64,000 nt of DNA from Gerris lacustris (taxonomy: Eukaryota > Arthropoda > Insecta > Hemiptera > Gerridae): positions 25,260,173-25,324,172 of the forward strand of contig OX578279.1 of NCBI GenBank assembly GCA_951217055.1. Direction: 5' to 3'. Position 1 is the first letter of the stretch. The number at the start of each line of letters is the position of its first letter. Both the position numbers and the translations under genes were made by a program. Shown here in pieces: positions 47,830 through 60,229 of the stretch. Below the pieces are notes generated by a model. That model searched no databases and had not been told where the DNA came from. It worked only from the letters and a program-made list of their open reading frames with translations.

Positions 47830-48510
47830 ATGTGAACTTTTTTAGTAGTCCACCATCTTAAAAATATTAAGCGTAAAATGTCTAAAAAACTATAAACCGT
47901 TGTCACAAAAGGTGAGACGTGCCGAATTCCATTCAAATCGGTCATTTTTTACGCCATCAGTTGTCGTTAGACAAACACACAAAAAACTTTTAAATTCTCA
48001 AGTTTCTGAATCGTAATGCGGTGCATAAAGATCTTGTGTAGAAAAATTTTCAATTGCTCTTCTATATCCCATAATTGTTTTCAACATGGCTATCAGGAAA
48101 CATTCGGGAAAAATATTATAAATTCTTGATCTGAAAAAAACATTAAAATTATATAAAAAAAAATATGTATAAGTCGTATAAGCATAAACTTTTTTCAGCA
48201 TCTTCATTTCAACTATTTGTTTTAAAAAAATCGGCAAATAATAGACTTTTGTAGTTAAAGTTAAATATTCCTTTCCTACTCTTCAAGACCATCAAAACAA
48301 TGTATAACATGTCATGCTTACTACAAACATTTTGTTTAGTTGTCTACCATATTGGCTGCCATCTTGAAAATATTAAGTGTGAAAATTCCAAAAACTATAC
48401 AGTTTTCACAAATGCAGAGATACACTTGTGTGCCAAATTCCGTTCAAATTGGTAAATTTCTACGCAAGTTGTCGTTAGGCAAACACACAAACAAATAAAT
48501 GTTTGTAGTA
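47830..48510 (+). repeat. Repeat J, two diverged direct copies
   Basis: Copies at about 47840-47990 and 48345-48510 share CCATCTT, AAAATATTAAG, a GCCGAATTCC/GCCAAATTCC box followed by TTCAAAT, and GTTGTCGTTAG with ACAAACACAC. They are old tandem-like duplicates. Short minus-strand frames crossing them are chance. Confidence 0.7.
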
Positions 48511-48530
48511 GTTTTGTACCCTATATCGAT

Positions 48531-49024
48531 AAGTTTCAAAAAGAAAAATCCTTCACATTGGATAGTATACATAAAAATTAAAGACTTAAGTTTCCATACT
48601 TTTACTTAGGTGCAATATTCAACCCCTCATTGGGTCATTTTCAACCCCTCATTGGGTCATTTTCAAGCTTTTCTTAAATCCTTGAATTGCACTTATATTT
48701 TATTAAAATTCTCTATCTCCTAATCATTCTTTGCCATTTATTCAAATGTGTGCTACAGATCATTGTCACTTCTTTTAAAGCAATTTAAATAACAAAAATC
48801 ACTAATTATTTTCTTAAGGGAAAACCCCCTGGGTGTGGGGGGGGGGGGGGGGGTCACATAAAATATAAGTGTTGATTAATTCAAGGATTTAAGAAAGGCT
48901 TGAAAATGACCCAATGAGGGATTGAAATATCGCACCTAAGTAAAAGTATGGAAACTTAAAAGTTTTTAATTTTTATATGTATACTACCCATCAGACCTGT
49001 GAAGGATTTATCTTTTTGAAACTT
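48531..49024. mobile_element. Palindromic element Q
   Basis: 494 bp with inverted ends AAGTTTCAAAAAGA/TCTTTTTGAAACTT. The arms continue inward through ATCCTTCACA, TTTCCATACTTTTACTTAGG and CATTGGGTCATTTTCAAGC. The left arm has a 22-base block (CAACCCCTCATTGGGTCATT plus TT) repeated twice in tandem. A 17-base G tract lies at 48837-48853. Confidence 0.88.
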
Positions 49025-49827
49025 AAATAAATTTTTAAAACCTCAAGTCTCTTAAATGAACGCCCTACACTTATTCAATGAAGAACTGACTCTTTTTGAA
49101 TAATCTCTAAATATTATCAGTTTGCAAATAGATTCAAATTAAAATTCGTATAATTATACATTTCAATTAAAGTGAAATCTTTAATGTATATTTTCTTCAA
49201 GAGAACTATTTTACTTATGAATACGTTACTGTATTCGTCACTGGCGAGTGTTAATATAAATATAATTTAAGACTGAGGTGAAGCGTTAAGAATGTGATGA
49301 AAATATGAATAGATCCGGAAGAGGGGAGTTATGAAGGGAAAAGCTTCACTCTGTTTAATAATATTTTCCACTCGGAAACCGGACGAGATAGCTTCAGCTC
49401 AGATAGGATTTTATACCAGATTAGTAAAATACTGCGTTAATTAAAAACTTGGGTACCGGTAAGGGCCACCCTTAAATCAGCTTAGCCGCTATTATCCTCC
49501 CGTATATACACCACTCTCAAACTGACACACACACACGCGTAATTGTATATATATTTATAATTTTATTTTTCGTCAGTCAAGGATTTTAATGAAGGTTATA
49601 CTTACATTACAAGTCTATAAGAAGATCGTTAGTTTACTTTGTAAATTAAAACCTTTCTTAACTGTAAAATAATGTTTTAGTTTTGCTTTTGTTTTAGAAA
49701 ATAATCGCTTACTTCATTTGTAAGCAATAAAGTTTTGGATCAAATTTCTTTATCGTGTATAAGTAGCGTTTCTTATAAGATAATATTTTTTTTTTTTTTT
49801 GTTTCTTAATCTTATTAGTTAGTTGAA

Positions 49828-50215
49828 GTGGAAAAAGCTAATTTTGTAAACAATCCTCTTATCTGCAGGAATATTCATATTTTGCTAGCAGCTTAGTTAT
49901 TAGTTAGCTATAACGTTACTTCAACTAATTAAACTGTAATCTACTTTTTCGAAACATCCAAGTCCCGGCGCTGGAGTCTATTTTTCTCTGTCTATCTCCC
50001 GTTCTTAATAATAATTATAATTTGATTTAAATTAAAAATCCGAACTATAAATCTCCTAAAATGTTTTTTTTAGTGGAAGTGGAAAAAGTTAATTTTGTCA
50101 TTTGTAAACAATCCTTTTATCTGCAGGAATATTCATATTTTGCTAGCAGCTTAGTAATTAGTTAGTTATAACGTTTACTTCAATTACTTGAAATGTAATC
50201 TACTTTTTCGAAAAA
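49828..50215. repeat. Direct duplication of about 135 bp flanking a family B fragment
   Basis: Copies at 49828-49962 and 50077-50215 share GTGGAAAAAG, ATCTGCAGGAATATTCATAT, TTGCTAGCAGCTTAG and ATCTACTTTTTCGAAA. The family B fragment lies between them. Confidence 0.9.
49963..50040 (+). mobile_element. Family B fragment, copy 6
   Basis: A tRNA 3' remnant TCCCGGCGCTGGAG followed by the arm TATTTTTCTCTGTCTATCTC and AATTATAATTTGATTTAAAT. It is truncated on both sides. Confidence 0.8.
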
Positions 50216-50496
50216 TCGGAAATAATAACATAAACAAAAAAAAAAATAACAACGGAATAAATAACATAAATCGGAAATAATAATATAAACCTCCTGACGA
50301 TTTTCTGCCTGATTTTTTAGCGTGAAATGTTTAGTAAATTCACATTTTTTCTAAGATTTTCTTCAATAACTTTTTTAATGACCCTAAACGAAGCAACGCT
50401 AAATTATGAACCAATTAACAAACATACTCTTTCATACGATGTTACATCTTAATATTATATTATTAACCATGCTGAAAACACCTTTTTAAGATTACT

Positions 50497-50765
50497 TATT
50501 ACTATGGTGGATGGATGTTAAAGTGTAAATTAATTAAAACGAATTACTCCATTTTTCTTTGATATACTCAAAGAAAAATTGAGATTTTTATTTGATATAC
50601 TCAAAGAAAAATTGAGATTTTTATTTGATATACTCAAAGAAAAATTGAGATTTTTATTTGATATACTCAAAGAAAAATTGAGATTTTTATTTGATATACT
50701 CAAAGAAAAATTGAGTAATCCGTTTTAATTAATTTATACCTTAACATCCATCCACCATAGTAATA
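50497..50765. mobile_element. MITE O with 33-bp hairpin array at its centre
   Basis: Outer inverted arms of about 55 bases share ACTATGGTGGATGGATGTTAA and TTAATTAAAACG. The centre is five tandem 33-base units, starting at 50561, 50594, 50627, 50660 and 50693. Together with the preceding bases, the first unit forms a TTTTTCTTTGA/TCAAAGAAAAA hairpin. It is non-coding. Confidence 0.92.
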
Positions 50766-51111
50766 AATATTATATTATTTATTATCAATCTCTGTTATCC
50801 CGATCAACAAACGTCAACTTTACACATTAACCCGGGGAGGTCATTAGTGTAGAACAGAATGCCACACCCTCTCTGAAAATCGAACTGAAACCCTATCGGG
50901 ATTTAGATACCAACTTTGTCAAACTTGAGTTTAGACGTTGTTTTCAGATGAATGTGCACAAGGAACTCTGCTTTTCCTTTGTTTACTGAATATAAAACTT
51001 GAATGAAAGTGAATTAGATCTAAAAACTGACTAGTTAGAATCGATATTAGCCATTATGATTTTTATGACTTAAAATGTCATGAGTTATGTGATGTGAAAC
51101 GGAGAGAGAGA

Positions 51112-51484
51112 TAAAAAATCGGTCCGAGACAACTCAGACAAATTTTCTCATATACAAGTTTATAATTACTTTGCCCAGAGATTTCCATTCATTAGATTCG
51201 TGTTTTTTTAGGTACATTTAATTATTATTGAACATATCATCAAAATATATCATAAAAATAACTTCTCGGCAGGGAATCAAACCCGACCTCTCTCCGTCAG
51301 CGTTTAAAGCTATTTTCTCAGGAGCTAGATTTTACCCGAGAAAACGGCTTGAATCGTTAGATTTGTATTTAAATGGACTACATTTTAGATTTTTTTTTGA
51401 CTTAGGGGACCTCAAAACGTGTAAATCCATCAAAATCGAATTTTTGAGTCATCAAAATACTTTCTTTTTATATGAGAAAGTAAA
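51112..51484 (-). mobile_element. Family F repeat, copy 3
   Basis: Minus-strand copy ending CTCGGACCGATTTTTTA and starting TTTACTTTCTCATATA. It has an internal deletion relative to copies 1 and 2 but keeps the tRNA-like block. The 92-residue plus-strand frame over it is an artefact. Confidence 0.85.
51263..51342 (-). tRNA. tRNA-like module in family F copy 3 (derived, not a functional tRNA)
   Basis: Eighty minus-strand bases begin TTCTCGG and end CCGAGAA, a perfect 7-bp acceptor-like stem. AGCT/AGCT closes a D-arm-like hairpin with TAGCTCCTGAG, and GGGTTTGATTCCC gives a T-arm-like segment near the B box. No normal anticodon stem is apparent. The same segment in copies 1 and 2 is less well paired at the ends. 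Confidence 0.4.
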
Positions 51485-52304
51485 GAGAGTAACTTTTGAG
51501 ATGTAAGAAAAACTTGATTGTAATATATTAATAGATTTAAAGGAGTTAAGGACCTTTGCCTTTGAATCTCAATATTTTTTTAAAACAGATAAAGGTATCT
51601 GCTGTCTTTTTAAAAGCATATAATCTGGAACAATAAACCGATTGCATGGAATATCAGATTATAGCTAACTTCTACGTAGTTCCTAGAGTAAATTCTATAA
51701 TTAAATTTAATCAACTTCATTACTCTATGTCTTATTCGTTAAGTTAGTAGTGTAAGATTTTAGCCTTAGTTTATTTCATGTTCATTCCTTAATGAACCCT
51801 TCACACAGGTAGCCCAACCTCTTAAGTCCTTAATCCGCATTCCTGAGACTACTGGCCACAATCCCCACCCTACTTTTTGTACTCCACACACACTATTACA
51901 CCCATTTTATTCACTTAGTTTATACATAATTTGTTATTTATAATAGTCGAAAGAATAAAATGATTTGTCTGATTGTAATTCGAATTTAAATTGTAATTAG
52001 ACAATTATAGATTGTTTTAAATTAAATCACCTCTGTTTAATTTATTACGGATTTTAATTATTATTTTGTTTGATTACTAAAAAAAATATTAGTCAGTTAA
52101 ACCAATACTTAATTGGATATTAAATTGAGGTTAAGTCGAGTAATTAATTTTTGTCCTAAATTATTTAGATTAATATGTTATGAATAACAAAAGTTTGATT
52201 ACTACGTCCCCTTTGCCCCTCCCCCTTTCTTAAAGATATCACATATTTAACGATTTAAGATATCAATTATAATTGATAAGTTAGGATAATAAAACGGGTA
52301 TATG
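51485..52304. other. No gene seen
   Basis: A+T-rich sequence with no exon-like frame or repeat recognised. Confidence 0.45.
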
Positions 52305-52806
52305 TAAATTGGACCATTTTTTTAGCAGAAATAAAAAAGAATGTTTTACGAAGTAAGAAAAACAGTGTAAATTGCACCTCTGCCTTCCAGAACGAGGTAG
52401 GTCAAACTATGTAAATTGCACCAATTCCTTTCAACCTCTTTTCAATGGTTCCATCGTAAGTAAAATTATACATGTGTATTGGGACAAAGGAATATCACAC
52501 TTCTGAAATTGAAAGTGACAATATCTGTTAGCCTAACAATCAAATAAGACCAAGAGACATTTAGTCCAATGTATTTTGGGACAAAGGAACATTACACTTA
52601 TATAACAAAATGTGGCAAAATCCATTAGTCCAATCATTTAGTTAGACAAAGTGACATTTAGTGGTGCAATTTACACAATTTTACTTACTTCGTTTCACAG
52701 GGGTAGTGGTGCTATTTACATGGTTTGACTTACTTCGTTTTAAATTGGAGTGGTGCGATTTACATACTTTGTTTTACTTCGTTCAAAAAAATGGTGCAAT
52801 TTACAG
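52305..52806. repeat. Inverted array U around family D relics
   Basis: A unit of 41-45 bases containing GGTGCAATTTACA and TTACTTACTTCGTT occurs about four times in direct order at 52661-52806. At least two units in the opposite orientation lie at 52365-52435. Between them are three degraded D cores (TTTGGGACAAAGGAA motifs near 52480, 52570 and 52640). Overlapping plus-strand frames at 52661-52995 come from the repeat. Confidence 0.8.
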
Positions 52807-55192
52807 TTCCCCAATAAAACCATTGAAGTCGTTTTCCCGGCAAAAAAAGGAAACAAGGATAATGGGGTCAATGACAGCAAAAATTATTATGATAAATCGC
52901 GTCAGATTGGTGTATTTATTTATTGTTGCATTACGAGTATAAGTTCAATAAAGGAAAGAGGAATGCCCTCATATATTATGACTTTCACTATATAGACACC
53001 GACTTAAAACCGTTTTTTAATCTAAATTTCATTGTTATTTCGATTGTTGAAAACGATGTAAGTTTTCTTTCTTTTACAATCTTTAACCTTTAAATATTTC
53101 ATATCTTTAAGAAAGAAGGAGGTGAAAGGGGGGAGATAGCGAAAGATATAGAGGGAGGGACAGACAGGGAGAGGGTATGAAAAATAAGAAGTTGTCTTTT
53201 TAAAACATTAAGGAAATTTTCATCTCTACAGTTTTCCTTTCTGTCGCAAAAATAACCATTTTAAAAATTATGCAATGTTGTGAATAGTCCCTTAACTAAG
53301 ACTGGTTTAATCAACTGGAACCCTGCCAGAACCGCATTGGACAAAAATCTAACATTATAAAACTAAATCCAACAAAAAAAAACATCATCTTCAAGAAAGA
53401 AAACAACATGAAGATAGATAATGATAAACGTGAATTAATATCAAAACATCGTAAAATATTTGAATAAGTAATGTTAAAATTGCTTTTTTCATGAAGGAGG
53501 AAACCTTCCGAACATTCGCCTTTATTATGACTCTAGTTATCTCTAGATTTATTTTTTATTTATTCTTAACTAGATTAAATTAAAAAATGTTAATTTATAT
53601 AATTTATTTTAGGGTTATAAAGATAGTTATGATAAAAAAAAAAGAAGAATTTTCCTCCTAAATTTAAATATTAAATTAAAACGAATAATAGAATTAATTC
53701 TATTTATTATTAATTAGATTAATATTATTTAAAAAAAAAGAAGAACTATAACATTTTTAATTTAGGTATATATTTGTTTGTATATTTATTTATTTATTGA
53801 GACAGTCAAGTCATTGCTGTATAGTAAAATTTAAATATAGTTTGCTCGTGTGATTAGAGTTAAGGTTTTAAATTTTATCAAATTTATAAATGAATCATGA
53901 TATGAATGTATAATTGAGTAATCTTAATTATATTGGTTACGGCAATGTCGTTATCAGTTAATGATTGATGAAAAATAACTAATTAAAGAATGATTTAAAA
54001 TATGCACTAGGTACTATTGATACGTGTTGGGTTTATCTTAATATCTATATGTTTAAAACATCGTTAGTTTTTATAGGCTTCAAATTTGCTATTATCTATA
54101 GTCCTATGTATGAAAAATTAAATTTAAATAAAGTGTAATAAATGTAATTAATATACAACCATTACATCAATTTTGTAGAAATTAAATTAAATATCTTTAT
54201 ATTTCTGTTTAAATTTAATTTAAACTTTATTTAAATCTAGAACAAAACTTTGAAAAAATCGATGGTACCTTAATGTGGCTGTCTTTGTGTAATGAAATAG
54301 TTATGAATAATAAAATGTGTTATGTTAGTACTTATTAAATTTTTATTTAGCGAAACAATGAGATTCTGAAAACAAACCTATTAATTTATTTATTTAAAAA
54401 TGCCTATTAACTATAAAGACACATTTATGTAGTAGTTTGAATTTTTGTAAAAACAATGTGTTTTTTTATCCTTAAAATAATATGTAAAAGAAATAAAAAC
54501 TATATTATTAATAAGGTGGTTGAAAAATGAATAGGTAGCAGATGATTAAATTTAATTTCTTCGTTCTTTATTTTATTTTTTTAAAGCAACAGTGTTGAGT
54601 TGTAATAATTTTTTATATTAATTTATAAAAAGGTAAAAAGAAAAAGAATATCATTTTTTTTTTTAATATGATTAAATCGCTAGACTTATGTTACGTTTTT
54701 TATCCAACTATTTCTAAGCGAAAGATGTTCTCACTCTTTGATATTAGGGAAATGATAGTAGTTTATAAAAGCTTTAACTGTGAAATTTTTGTGCCATAAT
54801 ACTTTTTTATATTAGAATCATTTGGATTGTATGCGTGGGTGTTAGTACGTATTTATTTAGAGTTGATTAAAGAAATTAATTGTATATGATAAATAAAATG
54901 TTTTTTACTTGGGTGCTCTAAATATGTGACAGGCATATTTTTTTTAAACGTTTTGCCAAAATAAAGAAGTAATTTATGGCAGTGATTGATTGATAGGATC
55001 GGGATCCATGATTGGAAGAAAAACTTTAACACTTCTTAGATTTTACATCTCTACGGATAATTCTAGTTAACATAGATCCTCTTTAATTATTAATAATATA
55101 CATATAATCAATGTGGATAAAAATATGTATAAATAGAGTATCCATGATAATAAATACATATATCCTGACGTTTTTCTACTTTACATAAATAT
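52807..55192. other. No gene seen
   Basis: Very A+T-rich throughout, with no exon-like frame. A GGAGGGA-rich purine patch lies at 53115-53175. Confidence 0.5.
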
Positions 55193-55193
55193 A

Positions 55194-55766
55194 GTCCAGG
55201 AGATAGCGTGCAAAAAAGTGTCTGACTAACATCAAGCTAGAATTTTGTGTTTAAGTAAATCATTTGGTGCCTTTTAAGAATATGTGGTCGGCTAAGTTTG
55301 TCTGCGGGACATAGCTTGGCAATAGGCGTTTGAAAAAAACTAACAGGTGAAGAGCGGCCATGCCCCTCTCTTTTTTTTGGTGGACAATGATTTTCATGTT
55401 CCTGAGTACGAAATTAGTTAGTGGACCAAAAAGCATGATGGTAGTGTGCCACTTAATAGGTGACCTCTTTGATTTTGAGTAATATTTGACTAGCTATCCT
55501 ATAAAGTGACGAACTATTATCAACTTTATTTTTGGTCTAATGACTAATATTGTACTCAGAATCATGAAAATCACATTTTCCACTAAAAAGGGCGGTAAAT
55601 GACCGCTCTCCACCGGTTTGTTTTTTTCAAATGCCTATTACCAAGATATATCCGGCAGACGAACTTAGCCGACCAAATATTCTTAAAAGGCACCAAAAGA
55701 TTTACTTATACACAAAATTCTAGCTTGATGTTAGTCAGACACTTTTTTGCACCCTATCTCCTGGAC
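55194..55766. mobile_element. Family A foldback element, copy 3
   Basis: 573 bp, exactly the length of copy 2, with GTCCAGGAGATAG and its inverted copy at the ends and TA on both sides. It has a single 61-bp block. Confidence 0.9.
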
Positions 55767-57849
55767 TAATATAATCATATTTCTTGAGCTAATGTTCTAA
55801 CATAAAAATTACAAATTTAGTTTAAAACAAATTATTTCACAAAGTTCCTCGTCTTATCATTACTTCATGAAAGAGTATTTTAAGTATTTCCTTATTTTAA
55901 CTGATGTATAACAGTGTTTTACACGGTTAACTCGGTCCCGGTCCCAAGAAGAAGGAGAAGGTTTAAATTACACTGTTTGTATTAGCGTATAGTGTTAAGT
56001 GTCTTGCCTTACACTCGCTTCTCTTATAATCTATTCTTTATTAAGGTACTCACAGAATAAATTCCAGCTCGTGGAATATATTTTAAGAGAGAGTTAAGCC
56101 AGGGTAATTCAAAGATTAAAAGCAGTTTGCTTGGTGCCTGGTCCCCCCTCTTGATACTAGCCCCTTCCTGGTTTAATGGAGACCTATCCCTCATCCTTTA
56201 AGTCGAAATATTAGCTTCATTATGACCCTATTTTAATGATTCATTCATACTGCTGATGAGGAGTGGAGCCCTTGGCCCCTTAACTCATTAATTATGTTCT
56301 CTGTATTTATAACCTTTGTGGATCATCACTTTTGTCCCTATATGCCCTCGTAATTTTTTATTCTAATCTTCTTGTTCCAAGAACGTAATGTTCTTGTAAA
56401 TGTAACCTTGTTGTAATAACAAGGTTACGTGTTTTAAAGTACTAATAAAACTAATAGGTACATTTTATAATCCATCTTTTTGTTAAAATTGTGTGCCTGC
56501 TGAAGATCATGGGACATGCTTAATTTACTTTTTCATATACCTTCAGATCCAATACATAAAGTCATCACAGAATGGTGTATGATTAATACACAAACTCAGA
56601 GGTCAGTTGAATCCCATTTTGTTAACTTCAATTCCATAGCCTTTTGTTGTTACTGCCATCATAAAGGTAATCGTAAGTACCGATGATTGTGGGTATAAGT
56701 ATCCACCAATTTGATCCTTTCAACAAAGCAAACACCAGCTTTAGTCGGCAGGAACATTCAGGTCGAGACTTGTACCTAAAAGACAAGGTAATCAATTGTC
56801 TTAACCTACTGGTGTTTAAATGATGTCTCTAAAGATACTTTTTGTTTAATGACAAGTGTGTCTGCCTCTCATCACTGGAGGATCTAAAACTTCTATATTA
56901 GCGATCCTTAAAGTGATGGAATTTAACTTAGTTTAACTTATAGCTTTATCTTACCATTTATCTCCTTCTTTACATCCTACGGAAGGGCTATTACAATCTG
57001 TTTAGCCTGAAAGCGATTTAGGCTAACGTATATTTGGCCTCTCTGAATCCAAAGCCTGATGTTTGCGTTTTGATAATACTCTATCCCTCTTAATTTTATA
57101 CAGACCACGTCGATTCCCTAAGGGATGCACCAACGCACGAAGTTAACTTAGGGTCGACCCACGTTTAAGTTCTAATCACGTATTTTACGTCTTAACTCTT
57201 TTACTTTTTTACTTATTTCAATGATCTTACACTAGCCATCTTATACAATACAAAAGAAAATTGTCATTGTTCTACAATCAAATTAGTGGACTATGTATAA
57301 TAATAATAATTACACCTTCATATAAACCCTAATCCTAATCTAATGATACATTGAAAGCCCAAATTACCTAATAAACTCTTATCCAACAGAATGAACTCTA
57401 AATCTAAATTATGAGGTCAAAAATTAAAACATTTACTTTTATAGTGTTATCATTCATAATGAAACCCGTTCAACGTTCTTTTTTTAAGTACCGATAATTC
57501 CGATATAGATCTTCTGGAAGAGAGATCTATCCGCGTCAAAGATTTTGCGAATATCGAAGATTCGAACCTACTGCAGGGCTCAAGAGAGTTAGTCATAACA
57601 ACAGCTATTAGAGAATCATTTTTATTTTTCCAGTAATTACTTAAGGCATCATAACTACTACATATACATCTAATTAAAACTTAATGATATGCTCAAATTA
57701 TAAAAACAACATTATTATTTATTTTTTCAGTTTCAAATAACGCTAGATTGGTTAATTGAATAAAGTTGTGTTTCTACAAATTTAATTTAATTTTCATAAA
57801 GGGTAAAGGGTAAATATGGAATGGCATAACGCATTAACGTACGTAATTG
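55767..57849. other. No recognised gene
   Basis: 56100-57130 is milder in composition but has no long frame. Two neighbouring hairpins lie at 56378-56428. A GGTTCGAATC stretch on the minus strand near 57570 does not fold as a tRNA. Confidence 0.4.
56378..56428. repeat. Two adjacent hairpins with the same GTAAT loop
   Basis: CAAGAAC-GTAAT-GTTCTTG (56378-56396) and GTAACCTTGTT-GTAAT-AACAAGGTTAC (56402-56428), both perfect stems. Confidence 0.9.
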
Positions 57850-58750
57850 AAGCGAGCTTCTTACATTCAACAAACTTTGCATCCTGTCTGTGTGTGTCTC
57901 GGAAACGAGTGACGATAACTTAAGTAAAAGTTTACCGATTTTGGCGAAATTTGGTACACATCTTCATTTTAAAATACCCAAGAAGAGTTCATTAGTCAAC
58001 GTTATCCGCTCAAGCATTCGCGCGCAACGCTCACATGGAAATTTTAGATTGGAATTTTAAGAAGAGGAAAAAAATCTAACTTCAACTATTCAATGAGGCA
58101 AATATTGTTTTCAAACACCGGCCCCCGGCCCTGACATTAAGTGTTAAAGGTCGCAAAAACTATTAAAGTGGACCTAAACGTTTAAAATAGAGAAAATAAC
58201 GTGTTCACCAATATCTTATGATTATTATTAACAATGGGAGATAGACAGAGAAAAATAGACTCCATCGCCGGGACCCGAATTATAATTTAACATTGTTAAT
58301 AATAATTATAATTTGATTTAAATTAAAATTTAAACTTTCCGTAGTATGAATACTACCAAAAACTTAAAAATGAACAATATACCTATTATGTTAAATCATC
58401 TAATGTACTATTGAAGCATGCATGTAAAATTTCAATTTGCTACAGGCAGAGGTTTTTGTGTAGTGAAGTGATACATTTTATAATTTTTTAAATGAAAATG
58501 ACCGGGGCTTATTAAAAGTGAGGGTTAGGAATATTTCTGTTCCCTACTACTATACACGGCTCTTTACTAAAGTAATCCTTTTTATATATCAACTCATTAT
58601 AGTTAACTATTTTCTTTATATTCAATATTTATTGTATTACGCTCGATTCCATAAATAAGCCAAGCGATGCCTAGTTAAAAATACCCGTTTCTTATATGTT
58701 AAATTTTGTTTTCTCTCTGTTATTATATTAAGTTAGTTACATTTAATTAT
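57850..58750 (+). mobile_element. Family E repeat, copy 3 (diverged, interrupted)
   Basis: Shares GATAACTTAAGTAAAAG, GAAATTTGGTACACATCTTC, TTATCCGCTCAAGC and GGACCTAAACGTTTAAAATA with copies 1 and 2. It is split by the family B element at 58220-58366. The ends are eroded. Confidence 0.7.
58220..58366. mobile_element. Family B element, copy 7, nested in family E
   Basis: Short palindromic form with ATTATTATTAACAATGGGAG at left and GTAGTATGAATACTACC at right. The tRNA part is reduced to CGCCGGGACCCGAA. Removing it rejoins the E sequence on both sides. Confidence 0.8.
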
Positions 58751-60229
58751 AAATGCATTTTCCGCTTCACAAGATATTAGTAGATTTACCGGAAGTTAAA
58801 TTAAACATTTTGAGGAGGGAAAAAAAAGAGGATGTTTAGACTGATCGTATACATTAGGATAACTGTATACATTGTTCTCCTTGATTTTTTTTTTTTTTTT
58901 TTACCGAGACATTGAAGATCCGTTTAGACGAAAAATACAGAATCTTTTTGAACTTGCATTCAAGAAGACGTGTTTTCCTTTGTGTTTTTAAGTGTTTAGA
59001 AGTATGTTTGATGAAGGGGGCTTGGAGCAAGTTCAGACACCATTTGTGGAAAGTAAATATTGATAATAGTCATTTCTATTTTTGGTTTTTTTCGTGGCAT
59101 CTGTCAATTACAACATCTGGCTCAGCTATAGGACATTCTTTATTTATAAATGCTTTTTGAAATAATGCTATTTATATTTGCAGTATATTTTGCGCTCTTC
59201 AACAGAAGTACCGTATTCTTAATTATTTTGACATGACATATAAAATACCTTACTGCAACCGGATGATTTATCATGTGTAACCCCAAACCGGAACCAACCC
59301 ACACTTAACGCTAAACGATCTTGAATGGTTCCATAGAACTTAGCCGAAAATGCATTTTGTCATGATACAATGTTTTAATCTTTAGTGTGCAGTGTGCATG
59401 TTAGTTAAATGCAGAATTAGGATTAGTTCTTTTTAATTTACTACTTATGCTAAAGGTTTGTTTAAATAATTTATTAACCGTGATTTATTATTGCTTTTGA
59501 TTATCTTACCTTGTAATTTTTTACAAATTCCTATGGTGAAATCTCAGGATGCACTGAAACAAAATAGTACACATAATAATTATTATTATACATCAAAATT
59601 TTTATCTTAGGTACAATTTATGTTAAAAGCCAAAATGAGTAGTAATTGTTTAAACGGTACAAATAATATGGTTGATTATAGCGGAAAGTTAGTTATTAAT
59701 TATAATTATAATCTTGTATAAATCCACTTGTTAGTCGCTGATAAGTAGAGCTTGAGATGTGTTTATATATAAGTGCGGAGAGGAAGATACAAGTGTCTTT
59801 TCATAATTCCGTGCTCTTTGGCATCGGTTGGATTGTACCAGCACATTTTCGCAAGAGGTTGCAACCCTTACAGCAAGTAATTATTCGGGTTTAGGTTGTT
59901 GAATTAACGGCTAAGAGGGAGGGCTGTGGAAAGGTCCTTAATTGTCTGACGGTTAGGGAAGGGGAGTCGTGTTTGCGGGAGTGTATTCAAACTCTGATAA
60001 CATTGTATGGAATTCTGAAATCCTTTGAGAGTTTTGGATTATGTGGTGGCGCGGTAGCGTCAAGTGGGGGGAAAGATAATTTTCTGTGCTCTTATCCCCC
60101 CTACTCCTTCCAAGCTCTCTGCCCTGAAATTTTGAGGATTGGATGTGACACAGTGTATTATAAAGGTTTTTAGTCTGTGTCTGCGGTATTATACCTGTTG
60201 TATAGTTCTATATAGAGAAGGTTCGCTTC
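58751..60229. other. No recognised gene
   Basis: A+T-rich up to about 59750, milder after. An 82-residue plus-strand frame at 58912 follows a long poly-T tract and has no recognised motif. Confidence 0.4.

Noticed and set aside
50561..50714. CRISPR-like array
   Set aside because: The units are contiguous and identical with no unique spacers, and the genome is eukaryotic.
51228..51506. 92-residue plus-strand open frame
   Set aside because: It covers the antisense strand of family F copy 3 and is not kept in other copies.
57540..57600. Possible tRNA on the minus strand (GGTTCGAATC)
   Set aside because: The B-box-like string is present, but neither T-stem nor acceptor stem pairs.
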